A stretch of DNA of 64,000 bases from contig CP004371.1 in NCBI GenBank assembly GCA_000597885.1, forward strand, positions 4,865,001 to 4,929,000, given 5' to 3'. Position 1 is the stretch's first letter, and each line of letters opens with the position of its first letter. This stretch comes from Flammeovirgaceae bacterium 311 (GTDB lineage: Bacteria; Bacteroidota; Bacteroidia; Cytophagales; Cyclobacteriaceae). The notes beneath the pieces were generated by a model that was given only the letters and a program-made list of their open reading frames with translations, made no database searches and had not been told where the DNA came from. Positions 50,161 through 58,210 of the stretch are shown piece after piece. A program made the translations under genes and the position numbers.

Positions 50161-50568
50161 TTACTTTCTTTTTGGACCGCCTGCATACTGACCAAGGCTC
50201 TTACTGGCATGCTGCTGCTGGGCGGCATTCCGCAGTACTGTATTTCTCCTGGTCGTTTGCTTGCGCTCATTAAAATGATTCTCTTGGGCCTGCTCCCGGA
50301 GCCTCTCCAACTCTGAGTGGTAGATCATCCACTTGCCGCCGGTGGTTGGTTGCGTTGCCTTAAGGATCCCCTCGAGGCAATAATGTTGCACGGCGCTTTT
50401 GCTAAGCCCTGTGAGCTTGGCAAACTCCGGAATGGTGTAGAACTGCTTGGTGCTTACCTCATCGGCAATACGCTGGAGCAGGGTGTAGAACTGGCCAAGC
50501 ATCTTGTCCTGTTCCTGCACCTTAAGGCGTAGTTGCTGCAATTCGGTATGGAGCAATTCTGCGTTCAT
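50161..50568 (-). CDS. Helix-turn-helix protein (excisionase/MerR-like)
   Basis: The 135-residue protein has an N-terminal coiled coil (about 1-35). A helix-turn-helix of the excisionase/DNA-binding type follows (FYTIPEFAKLTGLSKSAVQHY, then GKWMIYHSELERLR), and the C-terminus is basic and disordered. It is early, leftward and second in the operon. It may be an excisionase or an early/late regulator. Confidence 0.65.
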   Translation of the reverse strand: MNAELLHTELQQLRLKVQEQDKMLGQFYTLLQRIADEVSTKQFYTIPEFAKLTGLSKSAVQHYCLEGILKATQPTTGGKWMIYHSELERLREQAQENHFNERKQTTRRNTVLRNAAQQQHASKSLGQYAGGPKRK

Positions 50569-50571
50569 TCT

Positions 50572-50814
50572 TTAGTCCTGGATTTTCAACTGTGTGCCAG
50601 CCTCGTCAAACAGGCGCATATCTATCTTATGAATAGACTTTAGCCATGCCTGAAGTCTTAGCTGTTCAGAAACAGTCATCTCCTGATTGCCTTTGTTTTC
50701 CACTAACTGAAAGAACCTTTTGCGGGTCATATCCAGCTTTTCCAGTAAAGCATCGGTAGGAGATAGCTTTTCAAAGCCCCACTGGGTAAAAATCTTTTGA
50801 AGCCTGTTTTCCAT
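50572..50814 (-). CDS. Cro-like early regulator (putative)
   Basis: This 80-residue protein is the first leftward gene from the switch region, divergent from the repressor. Its helical content (SPTDALLEKLDMTRKRFFQLVEN, MTVSEQLRLQAWL) is consistent with a degenerate XRE-type fold. The Cro role is inferred from position and size. Confidence 0.5.
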   Translation of the reverse strand: MENRLQKIFTQWGFEKLSPTDALLEKLDMTRKRFFQLVENKGNQEMTVSEQLRLQAWLKSIHKIDMRLFDEAGTQLKIQD

Positions 50815-50884
50815 TTTTTGGCCTGATAATTGTTTGAAGAGTTCTAAATCTGGTTTCCCTTCCCTGATTTATTAATATACTTCT

Positions 50885-50934
50885 CAAAACAAGAAAAAGT
50901 TTCTTACATAAACAAGAATAAGACGCTTGTTTTG
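50885..50934. promoter_or_regulatory. Lysis-lysogeny switch operators
   Basis: The 184-bp gap between divergent regulator genes holds related half-sites: CAAAACAAG (50885-50893), TAAACAAG (50909-50916) and the inverse CTTGTTTTG (50926-50934), plus TCTTGTGT near 50953. They are likely operators for the repressor and the Cro-like protein. Confidence 0.55.
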
Positions 50935-50998
50935 TGCTAAAAACTTATGAAGTCTTGTGTCTAAGCAGTCTAATTTTACCTAAAATGAGAAGGGAAGT

Positions 50999-51379
50999 AT
51001 GGACATAGCCGAAATTCTAAGAAGATTACGACTAGAACATAACTACACGCAGGAGAAACTTGGTGATGTCTTAGGAGTAGAATATTCAACCTATGGTAAG
51101 TATGAGAAAGGAGCAAGCAAGCTTCGCTTAGATCAAGCGAAGATCTTAGCTGACTTTTATCGTATGTCCTTAGATGATTTCTACAACTATGGAGAAAAAA
51201 AGGATTCTGCTCAAAAACAGTCTGTTCCAATACTTGAGGAAGACATTGAGTTGTATCTCCGCAAGAGGCGTAGACAAGCCGTTAGCTTAACTATTGAGCT
51301 GGATGGTACTAGCGAAACCGTCAATCACTACCTGAAGCTCATAGAAGATCTGAATAAACTAGTTGCAGCTAGGGGGTAA
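50999..51379 (+). CDS. XRE-family phage repressor (CI-like)
   Basis: The 126-residue protein has an N-terminal XRE helix-turn-helix (IAEILRRLRLEHNYTQEKLG, VEYSTYGKYEKGASKLRL, DQAKILADFYRMSLDDFYN) and a helical C-terminus for oligomerisation. It has no RecA-type autoprotease domain. An AGGGAAG Shine-Dalgarno-like sequence precedes the ATG at 50999. It is divergent from the Cro-like gene and probably maintains lysogeny. Confidence 0.8.
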   Translation: MDIAEILRRLRLEHNYTQEKLGDVLGVEYSTYGKYEKGASKLRLDQAKILADFYRMSLDDFYNYGEKKDSAQKQSVPILEEDIELYLRKRRRQAVSLTIELDGTSETVNHYLKLIEDLNKLVAARG

Positions 51380-51381
51380 AT

Positions 51382-51651
51382 ATGGGCGGAGTTAAATTTT
51401 ATCATCCTCCTAAAATGGTTCGCAAGGGATTGTCCATAGACAATTTCAAAAAGCTTTTGAAAGGGTATAAATGCCCAAATAATTGTGATGGTGTTACTGA
51501 TTTTTGGTTGCGACCAGATGGAAAGTACTCTTTTCTTCCCTGCTGTGTGGAAGCATATTTGGAAATAGATCAGATTTGTGGAAACCAGATGTTCTTCGAA
51601 GAACACGGGCACTATCCCATTGATCAAAAACCTATAATGCGCAAAAGCTAA
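51382..51651 (+). CDS. Small Cys-containing phage protein
   Basis: This 89-residue protein starts 2 bp after the repressor gene. It has Cys pairs (YKCPNNCDG and LPCCVEAYLEIDQICGN) that could bind zinc. It may act with the repressor. No family is recognised. Confidence 0.55.
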   Translation: MGGVKFYHPPKMVRKGLSIDNFKKLLKGYKCPNNCDGVTDFWLRPDGKYSFLPCCVEAYLEIDQICGNQMFFEEHGHYPIDQKPIMRKS

Positions 51652-51656
51652 GTTCT

Positions 51657-51833
51657 ATGGACAAAAATTATACTAAGGAAGAATACGAGCAGAAGATTCA
51701 AGAGGCCAAAGAAGAAGCCCGTATGTGGCAAGATAAATGTATTCATGTCCTGGAGAAGAGTATTGCGCTTCAAGAAGCGATGCTGGCTGAAAAAGAAAGA
51801 CCACAGCAACAGGATCATAAAGATGAAAGATAA
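51657..51833 (+). CDS. Small charged helical protein (58 residues)
   Basis: The frame encodes MDKNYTKEEYEQKIQEAKEE, then WQDKCIHVLEKSIALQEAMLAEKE and a Gln/Asp-rich end. It starts 5 bp after the previous gene and overlaps the next by 11 bp, a tightly packed operon arrangement. Fully helical; no family is recognised. Confidence 0.5.
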   Translation: MDKNYTKEEYEQKIQEAKEEARMWQDKCIHVLEKSIALQEAMLAEKERPQQQDHKDER

Positions 51834-51927
51834 AGACTCCCAACTCCGCTCCCTGGCCATCCACAACCTCCAGCTCTCCCTGGAGAACAACACCCTTCTC
51901 CGGAAAATCTACGCTGCCCATCAATAA
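51823..51927 (+). CDS. 34-residue peptide sharing a motif with 55139 gene
   Basis: The peptide reads MKDKDSQLRSLAIHNLQLSL and ends ENNTLLRKIYAAHQ. The pattern AIxxLQLxLENxxLLxxIYA recurs in the 104-residue protein at 55139-55453. The shared motif supports it as a real gene despite its length. Confidence 0.45.
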   Translation: MKDKDSQLRSLAIHNLQLSLENNTLLRKIYAAHQ

Positions 51928-51938
51928 AATAGTATACC

Positions 51939-52541
51939 ATGCAGTTAACCCCTAATGATATGATTGTCGTTCAGAATATCCTAGCGACACTTAGATTTCC
52001 TCAGAGGGGTAGAGTTAGCGCTGGGTGTTTTTTCATGAGAGCTGACTTTTTATGGATTGATGAAAACAAATATCAGCATCAAGACGAGGAGTACAGGCAT
52101 TATAAGCGACTGCTCGACTATTTAGTAAGAAAGGGAATTCTCGATAAAGGTAAAACAATGCCGATAGAAGGTGAAACCTATGTTTTATCTGAGCTGGGAA
52201 TAGAGATTGAGGATTCTCATGGTGGTTTTCAGCAATATCTTATTTATGAGGCTGCCATTGAAAAGAAGAATGAGGCAAAGGAGGAGTTGGAAGCAGAAGC
52301 CTTGAGATCAGGCATATCAAACAATCAGTTTACATTTTACATCTCCTGGATTGGCCTAGTTGTGGCTGCTTTTGGGGCTGTTCATACAGCAACCAATAGT
52401 CTGGTATTGGCAATTGCAGTGGGGGTGGTTACTGCACTAGCTGTATTTATTGGACATAAATACAGTGCAAGCAAAGCTATGAAGATGACTAGCAAAACAA
52501 CCTGGATAATCCGGAGCATGTTGACCCCTCTGTGGGTTTGA
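51939..52541 (+). CDS. Membrane protein with C-terminus replaced by IS sequence
   Basis: The 200-residue protein has a soluble N-terminal part (FLWIDENKYQHQDEEYRHYK, a possible winged helix) and two C-terminal hydrophobic helices (FYISWIGLVVAAFGAV, SLVLAIAVGVVTALAVFIG). The IS21-family element inserted at 52503, so the last residues (WIIRSMLTPLWV) come from the IS end. Removing the IS and one target copy restores an in-frame native tail KTTGNNR with a stop at 55118-55120. Only the extreme C-terminus is changed, so it may still work. No family is recognised. Confidence 0.65.
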   Translation: MQLTPNDMIVVQNILATLRFPQRGRVSAGCFFMRADFLWIDENKYQHQDEEYRHYKRLLDYLVRKGILDKGKTMPIEGETYVLSELGIEIEDSHGGFQQYLIYEAAIEKKNEAKEELEAEALRSGISNNQFTFYISWIGLVVAAFGAVHTATNSLVLAIAVGVVTALAVFIGHKYSASKAMKMTSKTTWIIRSMLTPLWV

Positions 52542-52714
52542 AAAAAGAGCTGGTAAAACAGGAGATTGCCTAAAGTAATTTCTGACATTCCGGCGTAAGC
52601 TGACCCCCTGCTACTAGATGAAGTTGTTCCGGATTCCGGAGCATATTGACCCCTTCATTGAGTAGTTAAAGCAGGTTTTGGTTCCTTGTGATCTGTATCA
52701 CCAAAGCAGAGACG

Positions 52715-54268
52715 ATGGCAGGAAAACCAAAGCCCATGAGCCAGATCAAACAACTGCTGCTCCTGCATCAAAAAGGAAAAGCAAAGAAGTACATCGCCCG
52801 CAGCCTGGGCATCAGCAAAAACACAGTCAAGGCATATCTTTCCAAGCTCTCGCTGATGGAGTGTTCGGTAGAAGATCTTCTAGTGCTAGAAGATCCGCTG
52901 CTGGAAGCCAGATTCCATGCGGGTAATCCTGCCTATAAAGAAGACAGATTCCTGCATCTGAAAAGCAGGTTGGATTACTTTTCAAGAGAGCTAAAACGAG
53001 AGGGAGTAAATAAGCTCCTGCTCTGGCAGGAGTATAAGCAGGATTATCCCAAAGGCTACAGCTATACCCAGTTTTGCTTTCATTTATCTCAACAGCTGGT
53101 TGCACGCAGGCCTTCCATGGTGCTGGAGCATAAACCGTCAGAGAAGCTTTTCATTGATTTTGCCGGTAAAAAACTCTTCTATGTGGACCGGGAGACAGGA
53201 GAAGTGATTTACTGCCAGGTGTTTGTCGCCTGTCTTCCCTACTCGGACTACAGCTTTGCCATGGCTGTCAGGAGTCAAAGTATAATAGACTTCCTCTATG
53301 CCCTTGACTGCTGTTTGCAGGAGTTGGGAGGTGTGCCACAGGTACTGGTGCCGGATAATCTAAAGGCTGCTGTAGTAAAAACCAGCCGCTATGAACCTGA
53401 CATCAACAGAGCTTTAGAGGACTTTGCCAACCACTACAGCACCACTGTTATTCCGGCACGAGCCGGTAAGCCAAAGGACAAAGCACTGGTAGAAAATCAG
53501 GTAAAGCTTATCTACAGCCGGGTGTATGCTAAGCTGCGTAACCAGCAGTTCTTTGATCTGGTCTCGCTAAATGTTGCCATCAAAGAGAAGGTGCGGGAGC
53601 ATAACCAGACACGCATGCAACAGAAGCCTTATTGCCGGGAGGAAAGATTCTTGGCCAAGGAAAAACACCTGCTGGGCCCACTGCCAGATACTGCCTTTGA
53701 GCTCAAGCAGTACCGGGAGCTGAAGGTGGCCCAGAATAACCACATCTATCTCTCTGAAGATAAGCACTACTACAGTGTTCCCTACACCTACATCGGCACC
53801 AGAGTAAAGGTGATCTACACCCGCTCTATGGTCTATGTCTATGGCCAAGGCAAGCAGATTGCTGTTCATGAACGCAAGCAGCGTATGGGGGCCTACAGTA
53901 CCCACAGGGAACACCTCTGCTCACATCATCGCCACTACCTGGAACGAAGCCCGCAGTATTACCTACAGAAGGCTAAGGAGAGCTCTGATGAGCTGCACCA
54001 GCTGCTGGAGCTGGTATTCCAGCAAGACCGATATCCAGAGCAACTCTACCGCAGCTGTGATGGCTTAATGCGACTGCAGCGCAACTCGGATGCTGCCGCC
54101 TTTGCCAGGGCCTGCCAGATGGCTATAGCATACCAGAGCTACTCCTACAAGTTTGTCCGCAACCTGCTGGAAAATAAAATGGTGGAGCTGCAGCTGGAAT
54201 CTGCTAAGGAACAAGCCCTACCCCCTCACAAGAATATCCGGGGCAAAGAATACTTCAAACAAGCCTAA
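52715..54268 (+). CDS. istA: IS21-family transposase IstA
   Basis: The 517-residue transposase has an N-terminal helix-turn-helix (QLLLLHQKGKAKKYIARSLG, ISKNTVKAYL) and an rve-type DDE domain: Asp in LFIDFAGKKLFYVD, Asp in VLVPDNLKAAVV and Glu in KDKALVENQVKLIY. A C-terminal Mu-transposase-like domain with YYSVPYTYIG follows. The ATG at 52715 (MAGKPKPMSQIK) is preferred over an upstream alternative at 52688. Confidence 0.93.
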   Translation: MAGKPKPMSQIKQLLLLHQKGKAKKYIARSLGISKNTVKAYLSKLSLMECSVEDLLVLEDPLLEARFHAGNPAYKEDRFLHLKSRLDYFSRELKREGVNKLLLWQEYKQDYPKGYSYTQFCFHLSQQLVARRPSMVLEHKPSEKLFIDFAGKKLFYVDRETGEVIYCQVFVACLPYSDYSFAMAVRSQSIIDFLYALDCCLQELGGVPQVLVPDNLKAAVVKTSRYEPDINRALEDFANHYSTTVIPARAGKPKDKALVENQVKLIYSRVYAKLRNQQFFDLVSLNVAIKEKVREHNQTRMQQKPYCREERFLAKEKHLLGPLPDTAFELKQYRELKVAQNNHIYLSEDKHYYSVPYTYIGTRVKVIYTRSMVYVYGQGKQIAVHERKQRMGAYSTHREHLCSHHRHYLERSPQYYLQKAKESSDELHQLLELVFQQDRYPEQLYRSCDGLMRLQRNSDAAAFARACQMAIAYQSYSYKFVRNLLENKMVELQLESAKEQALPPHKNIRGKEYFKQA

Positions 54269-54281
54269 CCCAATAACAAAG

Positions 54282-55001
54282 ATGAACCCAATCGAAACAC
54301 AACTCAATTCCTTGCGCCTCTACGGTATGAGCCGCCATTGGCAGGGCCTCTTGGAGACCAGGAGAAGCCATGAGCTCACTCTTACTGAAGGCCTGCAACT
54401 ACTACTGCAGGCAGAAGATGATTACCGCTCTGATAAACGTTTTGAACGCCTGCAGAAGAATGCCCGCTTCCGTTATCAAGCATCCATAGAAGAACTGAAC
54501 CTGGAGGCATCCAGAGGCCTGGACAAAGGCCTGATCAGCAGCCTGGCTACAGGAGAGTATCTCTCTAAAGGAGAGTCAGTGCTTATCAGCGGCGCAACTG
54601 GATGCGGCAAAAGCTTCCTGGCTTCTGCACTGGGACATCAGGCCTGCGCCCAAGGATACAGAGTAGCCTATTACAACGTGCAGAAACTGCTGCTTAGAAG
54701 TAAAATGTCCAGGCTGGACGGTACCATCTATAAGTTCATGGAGAAGCTCTCCAAAACAGATCTGCTGATCCTGGATGACTTTGGTCTTACCCACCTGGAG
54801 CAACAGCAGCGACTAGACCTGATGGAAATAATCGAAGACAGGCATGGAAAAGCTTCCACTGTTATTGCCAGTCAGCTGCCGGTGGCCAGTTGGTATGATG
54901 TCATCGGAGAAGATACCATTGCAGATGCGATTCTGGACCGCCTGGTTCATGGCTCCTACAGAATCGAGCTGAAAGGTGAGAGTTTAAGAAAAAAACGGTA
55001 A
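54282..55001 (+). CDS. istB: IS21-family helper ATPase IstB
   Basis: The 239-residue AAA+ protein assists IstA in target selection. Walker A is GATGCGKS, Walker B is LLILDDFGL, and sensor motifs follow (VIASQLPV, DAILDRLVHGSYRIEL). It begins 13 bp after istA, at MNPIETQLNSLRLYGM. Both genes are intact, so the element may be active. Confidence 0.93.
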   Translation: MNPIETQLNSLRLYGMSRHWQGLLETRRSHELTLTEGLQLLLQAEDDYRSDKRFERLQKNARFRYQASIEELNLEASRGLDKGLISSLATGEYLSKGESVLISGATGCGKSFLASALGHQACAQGYRVAYYNVQKLLLRSKMSRLDGTIYKFMEKLSKTDLLILDDFGLTHLEQQQRLDLMEIIEDRHGKASTVIASQLPVASWYDVIGEDTIADAILDRLVHGSYRIELKGESLRKKR

Positions 55002-55138
55002 CATTGTCAGTCCATCGTCCTCTGTAAACCTCTACCTGCTAGAGGGGGTCAATATCACCGAAACAGGGGGTCAGCATTACCGAAATATCCACAACCAAAA
55101 CCACGGGAAACAATCGCTAACATTTAATAAATACTTTT

Positions 55139-55453
55139 ATGGCAAATTCTGAAGATAGTTTCGAGTCCTACATGAACGATCCTTATAAAAAAAGCCAAAA
55201 AGGTGAGCCCAATCCTCACCAATCAATGCAAGATTTCCTGAATAAAGAAGATGAGCGCAAACAAAAGGAAGAGGCCCAAAAGAAAACTATAGCTATCCAA
55301 GGCCTTCAGCTTGCACTCGAGAATAAGCTCCTGCTCCAGCGAATCTACGCCGAACAGTTGGGCAAAGATGTGGAGGAGATGCAGGAGACCTTCGATGAAA
55401 TAACCAAGGCAGCCTATAATCAGGCCCGGGAGCTGCTGGGGCTGCAATCATAA
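55139..55453 (+). CDS. Small phage protein with LQLxLEN motif
   Basis: This 104-residue acidic/basic helical protein contains AIQGLQLALENKLLLQRIYA, matching the 34-residue peptide at 51823. The end is EMQETFDEITKAAYNQAREL. It lies just downstream of the IS insertion and originally followed the disrupted membrane gene by about 18 bp. No family is recognised. Confidence 0.55.
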   Translation: MANSEDSFESYMNDPYKKSQKGEPNPHQSMQDFLNKEDERKQKEEAQKKTIAIQGLQLALENKLLLQRIYAEQLGKDVEEMQETFDEITKAAYNQARELLGLQS

Positions 55454-55465
55454 AATTAAAGTGCT

Positions 55466-55798
55466 ATGGACAATAATGAAACCTTGCTGAATATCGCTGA
55501 GCAGTTAGAGATATACGAGCGGTTGCTGAATGAAAATTATTTTGAAAATAATAATAAGGTAATAGACATCCATGAGGCCGTGGTGACCATGATTGGGTAT
55601 TTGAGACGCTATGATGGAGCTGCCGGCAATATGGAAAAAGTAAATGCTGACTCCAGCCTTGAGAATTTACTTAAATACATCCGTAAAGTTAGAGAAAGCG
55701 GGAATGATGAAGATTTCGATTATGGGTGGTACCAGGTACACCTGGCGGCGCCTATCAGTGATGTGAAAACATTTCTAAGCGCGGTAGCAGGACAATGA
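55466..55798 (+). CDS. Small acidic phage protein
   Basis: A 110-residue protein (LLNIAEQLEIYERLLNENYF, IDIHEAVVTMIGYLRRYDG, DFDYGWYQVHLAAP), helical and acidic. It is the last rightward gene of the immunity-side operon and converges with the P63C gene. No family is recognised. Confidence 0.55.
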   Translation: MDNNETLLNIAEQLEIYERLLNENYFENNNKVIDIHEAVVTMIGYLRRYDGAAGNMEKVNADSSLENLLKYIRKVRESGNDEDFDYGWYQVHLAAPISDVKTFLSAVAGQ

Positions 55799-55846
55799 TG
55801 ATCTCAGGCAGGAAGGTGATGGGGTTCAAATAATAATTAGATGCAC

Positions 55847-56506
55847 CTAACTTTTCTCTTCAAACATCTTAATTTGATAAGCTACACCATACTCTGTATG
55901 AAGCTTTATTCTGAACTCATACCAGGTTGAGCAAGTTTTCATAAGTGCGATGGCTTCATCTCTATATTGAATTACTCTTGCTTGCCCTTCTTCATTCAGG
56001 AATTGAAAATGTTTGTATAATCTAAGCCCTATAGGAGAGGCAGGATTCAATACTTGCAAAGCCCGTAATACCTCTTTTGTGAACCTGCCATAAATGATTT
56101 CATTTATCCAGACAGCAACAATCGGAGGTTTAATGTAATCATTAGGATTTAGATCCTTCCAAGCATTCAAACGATATATCTCACTGAAGAAGGCTGAACT
56201 GTTAGGGAACTTGGGTGAATATGGCTGCCGCTGAGCAGTGAGCAGTTCATTTATTTGGCTAATAGATATTTTGACCCCACTATGTAGCTCAATCGTTTCT
56301 TCTTCTCTTTTCTTTTTCCTGAGACGGGCTTCTTCTGCGAAGTTTTCTGTTCGCTGAATAAGTAAATCAGAAAGATATAGCCTCTCTTGTTCGGCCTCTT
56401 TACTTATTTCTACCCTTTTCTTGGTCTCTTTAGCTGGAGAGCTGCCTGGGAGTAGATCTTCTAATTTCTCGTTGCCTTGTTCATTTTCTTTTTTCATTGT
56501 ATTCAA
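55847..56506 (-). CDS. P63C domain protein
   Basis: The 219-residue protein has a Lys/Glu-rich coiled N-terminus. The C-terminal part fits P63C: PPIVAVWINEIIYGRFTKEV, LRALQVLNPAS, LYKHFQFLNEEGQARV, IALMKTCSTWYEF. P63C proteins occur in phages and mobile elements and are of unknown function. It is coupled to the upstream XRE-ImmA gene by a 4-bp overlap, so the two probably act together. Confidence 0.7.
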   Translation of the reverse strand: MNTMKKENEQGNEKLEDLLPGSSPAKETKKRVEISKEAEQERLYLSDLLIQRTENFAEEARLRKKKREEETIELHSGVKISISQINELLTAQRQPYSPKFPNSSAFFSEIYRLNAWKDLNPNDYIKPPIVAVWINEIIYGRFTKEVLRALQVLNPASPIGLRLYKHFQFLNEEGQARVIQYRDEAIALMKTCSTWYEFRIKLHTEYGVAYQIKMFEEKS

Positions 56507-57702
56507 TTGTAGGCCTCTGCCTTATGTTTGGTTGTTATTTTTTCGATTGGATCTTCATCCTGCCAATCGGTCTTAATGGAAATTACACTTTTGTTAACAT
56601 CAGGACTATGCTTTCTGGCCAGTGCCCAGCCTCTGTTATTTTTTTGGTCCCATGCATTGAATACATAAATAATGCTTGGATGCACATGATTATCGGAGGC
56701 ATAATTCTTCACAAACGACTCATCATAGATATAAGGTCGTATATTTTTTGTTTTCTCAGTTGAGAACAAATACTCCCGTGCAAATTTGTCTGCCTCAGCT
56801 TCTCTTTCTCGTACTGATAATTGTTCGTTAGAGTCGTCTGTTAAATGATACTTATTCACTTTAATTTCTTCCCAGTCAAAAAGAACATGGTATAATTCAT
56901 GAATTAACGCAAACCATAAAGTAGCATAGAAGCCCAAGTAATTGGTTAAAACGATACAAGGCTTATTCTTATGATTAAAGGTCGCGCCTCTCAATTGCAG
57001 TTTTTGTAGGGGGGGTTGAAATATTACTGTTATACCAACCCTATAAAGTATCTTTATGACTTCTACTAAGCCCTTCTCTTCATTCAAGGTGTGCCAGCGA
57101 ATCCTCGGAAAAACCTTAATTAGCTGCTCTCTATTATACTCGTAAGGGTTGTCTATCTCTTTAAGGTATGCCTGAGCTGCTTTGATCCAAAACGCACGTG
57201 TATTATCGTTTTTCTGTTTGAATAAGCCTGAGCTAAAGGCTACGTCGATATTTGGTTTACGATATTCAAAAATTGATCTTAGTCCTAGGCGGGACAGAAT
57301 TCTTGCTTCAATATGGGCAAAATCTGTAATATTCTTTATAAGACCGGCTTTCCTCAACACTGCCAAGTCAAAATTCTCTTTTATGAAATTTATTTTGTCA
57401 GGTGTTATATTGTTGATCGGAAAGTTTTCTTCAACAGTCTCTAGGTATAACTTTACCAAATCTTCCTTAGGAATCTGTAAGAAGTTAGCAATTTTGATAA
57501 GGCTGGTAATATCAACAACTTTTTGAGTGCCGCTTAATATTCCCTTTGCACTACGAGACTGTATTCCTATAATATCATAAGCAGATGTCGGAGTTAATTT
57601 AAGCTCATGTATCTTTCTGTCAAAAAGCTCTTTAAGTGTTTGCTTTTCAGGTTGAACAATACCATTCAATAAGGCGTCTATATCTCTATATTTATCACTC
57701 AT
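56503..57702 (-). CDS. XRE regulator fused to ImmA/IrrE metallopeptidase
   Basis: The 399-residue protein has a helix-turn-helix (about 25-80: YDIIGIQSRSAKGILSG, SLIKIANFLQIPKEDLVKL). A C-terminal ImmA/IrrE zinc peptidase carries the HExxH motif in FALIHELYHVLFDW and a downstream Glu in REREAEADKFAREYL. Such proteins sense DNA damage or other signals and cleave repressors, switching mobile elements on. It may trigger prophage induction, since the CI-like repressor lacks self-cleavage. Leftward, with operators upstream. Confidence 0.8.
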   Translation of the reverse strand: MSDKYRDIDALLNGIVQPEKQTLKELFDRKIHELKLTPTSAYDIIGIQSRSAKGILSGTQKVVDITSLIKIANFLQIPKEDLVKLYLETVEENFPINNITPDKINFIKENFDLAVLRKAGLIKNITDFAHIEARILSRLGLRSIFEYRKPNIDVAFSSGLFKQKNDNTRAFWIKAAQAYLKEIDNPYEYNREQLIKVFPRIRWHTLNEEKGLVEVIKILYRVGITVIFQPPLQKLQLRGATFNHKNKPCIVLTNYLGFYATLWFALIHELYHVLFDWEEIKVNKYHLTDDSNEQLSVREREAEADKFAREYLFSTEKTKNIRPYIYDESFVKNYASDNHVHPSIIYVFNAWDQKNNRGWALARKHSPDVNKSVISIKTDWQDEDPIEKITTKHKAEAYN

Positions 57703-57722
57703 GCTCGCACGTCACAAAAATA

Positions 57723-57802
57723 ATGTATCGTTACATCGGTAAAAATAATGCACTTCTAGCGCATTACAAAATGTTTTACAAGAAAAAATGTAAGCTTACA
57801 TT
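57723..57802. promoter_or_regulatory. Paired ATGTA-N4-TACAT operators
   Basis: ATGTATCGTTACAT (57723-57736) and ATGTAAGCTTACAT within a perfect 16-bp palindrome (57787-57802) share half-sites and spacing. The centres are 65 bp apart. They lie directly upstream of the XRE-ImmA/IrrE gene and are probably its own binding sites. Confidence 0.65.
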
Positions 57803-57980
57803 GGCAAATTTTCGCAACTGTATTTTTGATTTGCTGCGGCATAAGACACATAGACGTAAGTAACCAGTTGATCTTACAATAATGGGTTTTCTATAAGGCC
57901 TTAGCTGTTGTTTGTAAATCTATTCGTACAATCGGTATATAAAAAACACTTCTAGATTAGGGATGATTTATCAAAGTATT

Positions 57981-57996
57981 TGTCCTATATCTGTCC
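57981..57996 (+). repeat. Direct repeat, probable integrase arm site (right)
   Basis: This is an exact copy of the 16-mer at 17000-17015, with two TGTCC half-sites, lying 41 bp inside the attR core. On the excised circle both copies flank attP. A related single TGTCCTATA occurs at 58170 before the remnant integrase. Confidence 0.6.
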
Positions 57997-58037
57997 TATA
58001 TATAATTAACTAATTGATTTACAGGACCATCGAAGGT

Positions 58038-58093
58038 TCTTGAGGGGGTGGTGCTCGCAAGGGCATGGAAGTTCGAGTCTTCTCATGCGCACA
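58038..58093 (+). repeat. attR core repeat (tRNA-Leu 3' copy)
   Basis: The 56 bp are identical to 16851-16906. The sequence to the left (CGAAGGT) lacks the tRNA 5' half, so no functional tRNA is encoded here. A terminator copy follows. Confidence 0.95.
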
Positions 58094-58096
58094 CTT

Positions 58097-58130
58097 AAAA
58101 GGCCTTTTTCTTCGGAAAGAGGCCTTTTCT
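58097..58130 (+). terminator. Terminator after attR
   Basis: AAAAGGCC and GGCCTTTT pair around a CTTCGG-containing loop. It is nearly identical to the terminator after tRNA-Leu. Confidence 0.8.
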
Positions 58131-58210
58131 TATTTAACATTAATAGCGCATTTGGCGCGTAGTAGCTATTAATGTCCTATAAATTGGGCCCTATGTAGGC
58201 CCCAAGATCT

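Larger units (their letters stand above)
52503..55091 (+). mobile_element. IS21-family insertion sequence (2589 bp)
   Basis: istA and istB lie between imperfect terminal inverted repeats. Left is TGGATAATCCGGAGCATG followed by TTGACCCC; right, read inward, is TGGATATTTCGGTAATGC followed by TGACCCCC. Further internal copies of the CCGG..TGACCCC repeat occur near 52590, 52632 and 55040, as is usual for IS21 ends. The ends are TG and CA. The target duplication CAACC (52498-52502 and 55092-55096) fixes the boundaries. Confidence 0.92.
16851..58093 (+). mobile_element. Complete tailed prophage (about 41.2 kb)
   Basis: The element is bounded by perfect 56-bp direct repeats made of the 3' part of tRNA-Leu(GAG). 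Integrase lies next to attL. Inside are recognisable terminase, portal, protease, capsid, tape measure, amidase, repressor and replication-type genes. No tail-sheath gene is recognisable, and an 824-residue tape measure suggests a long non-contractile tail (siphovirus). About 2.6 kb is a later IS21-family insertion. All core modules look intact, so it may be inducible. Confidence 0.93.
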
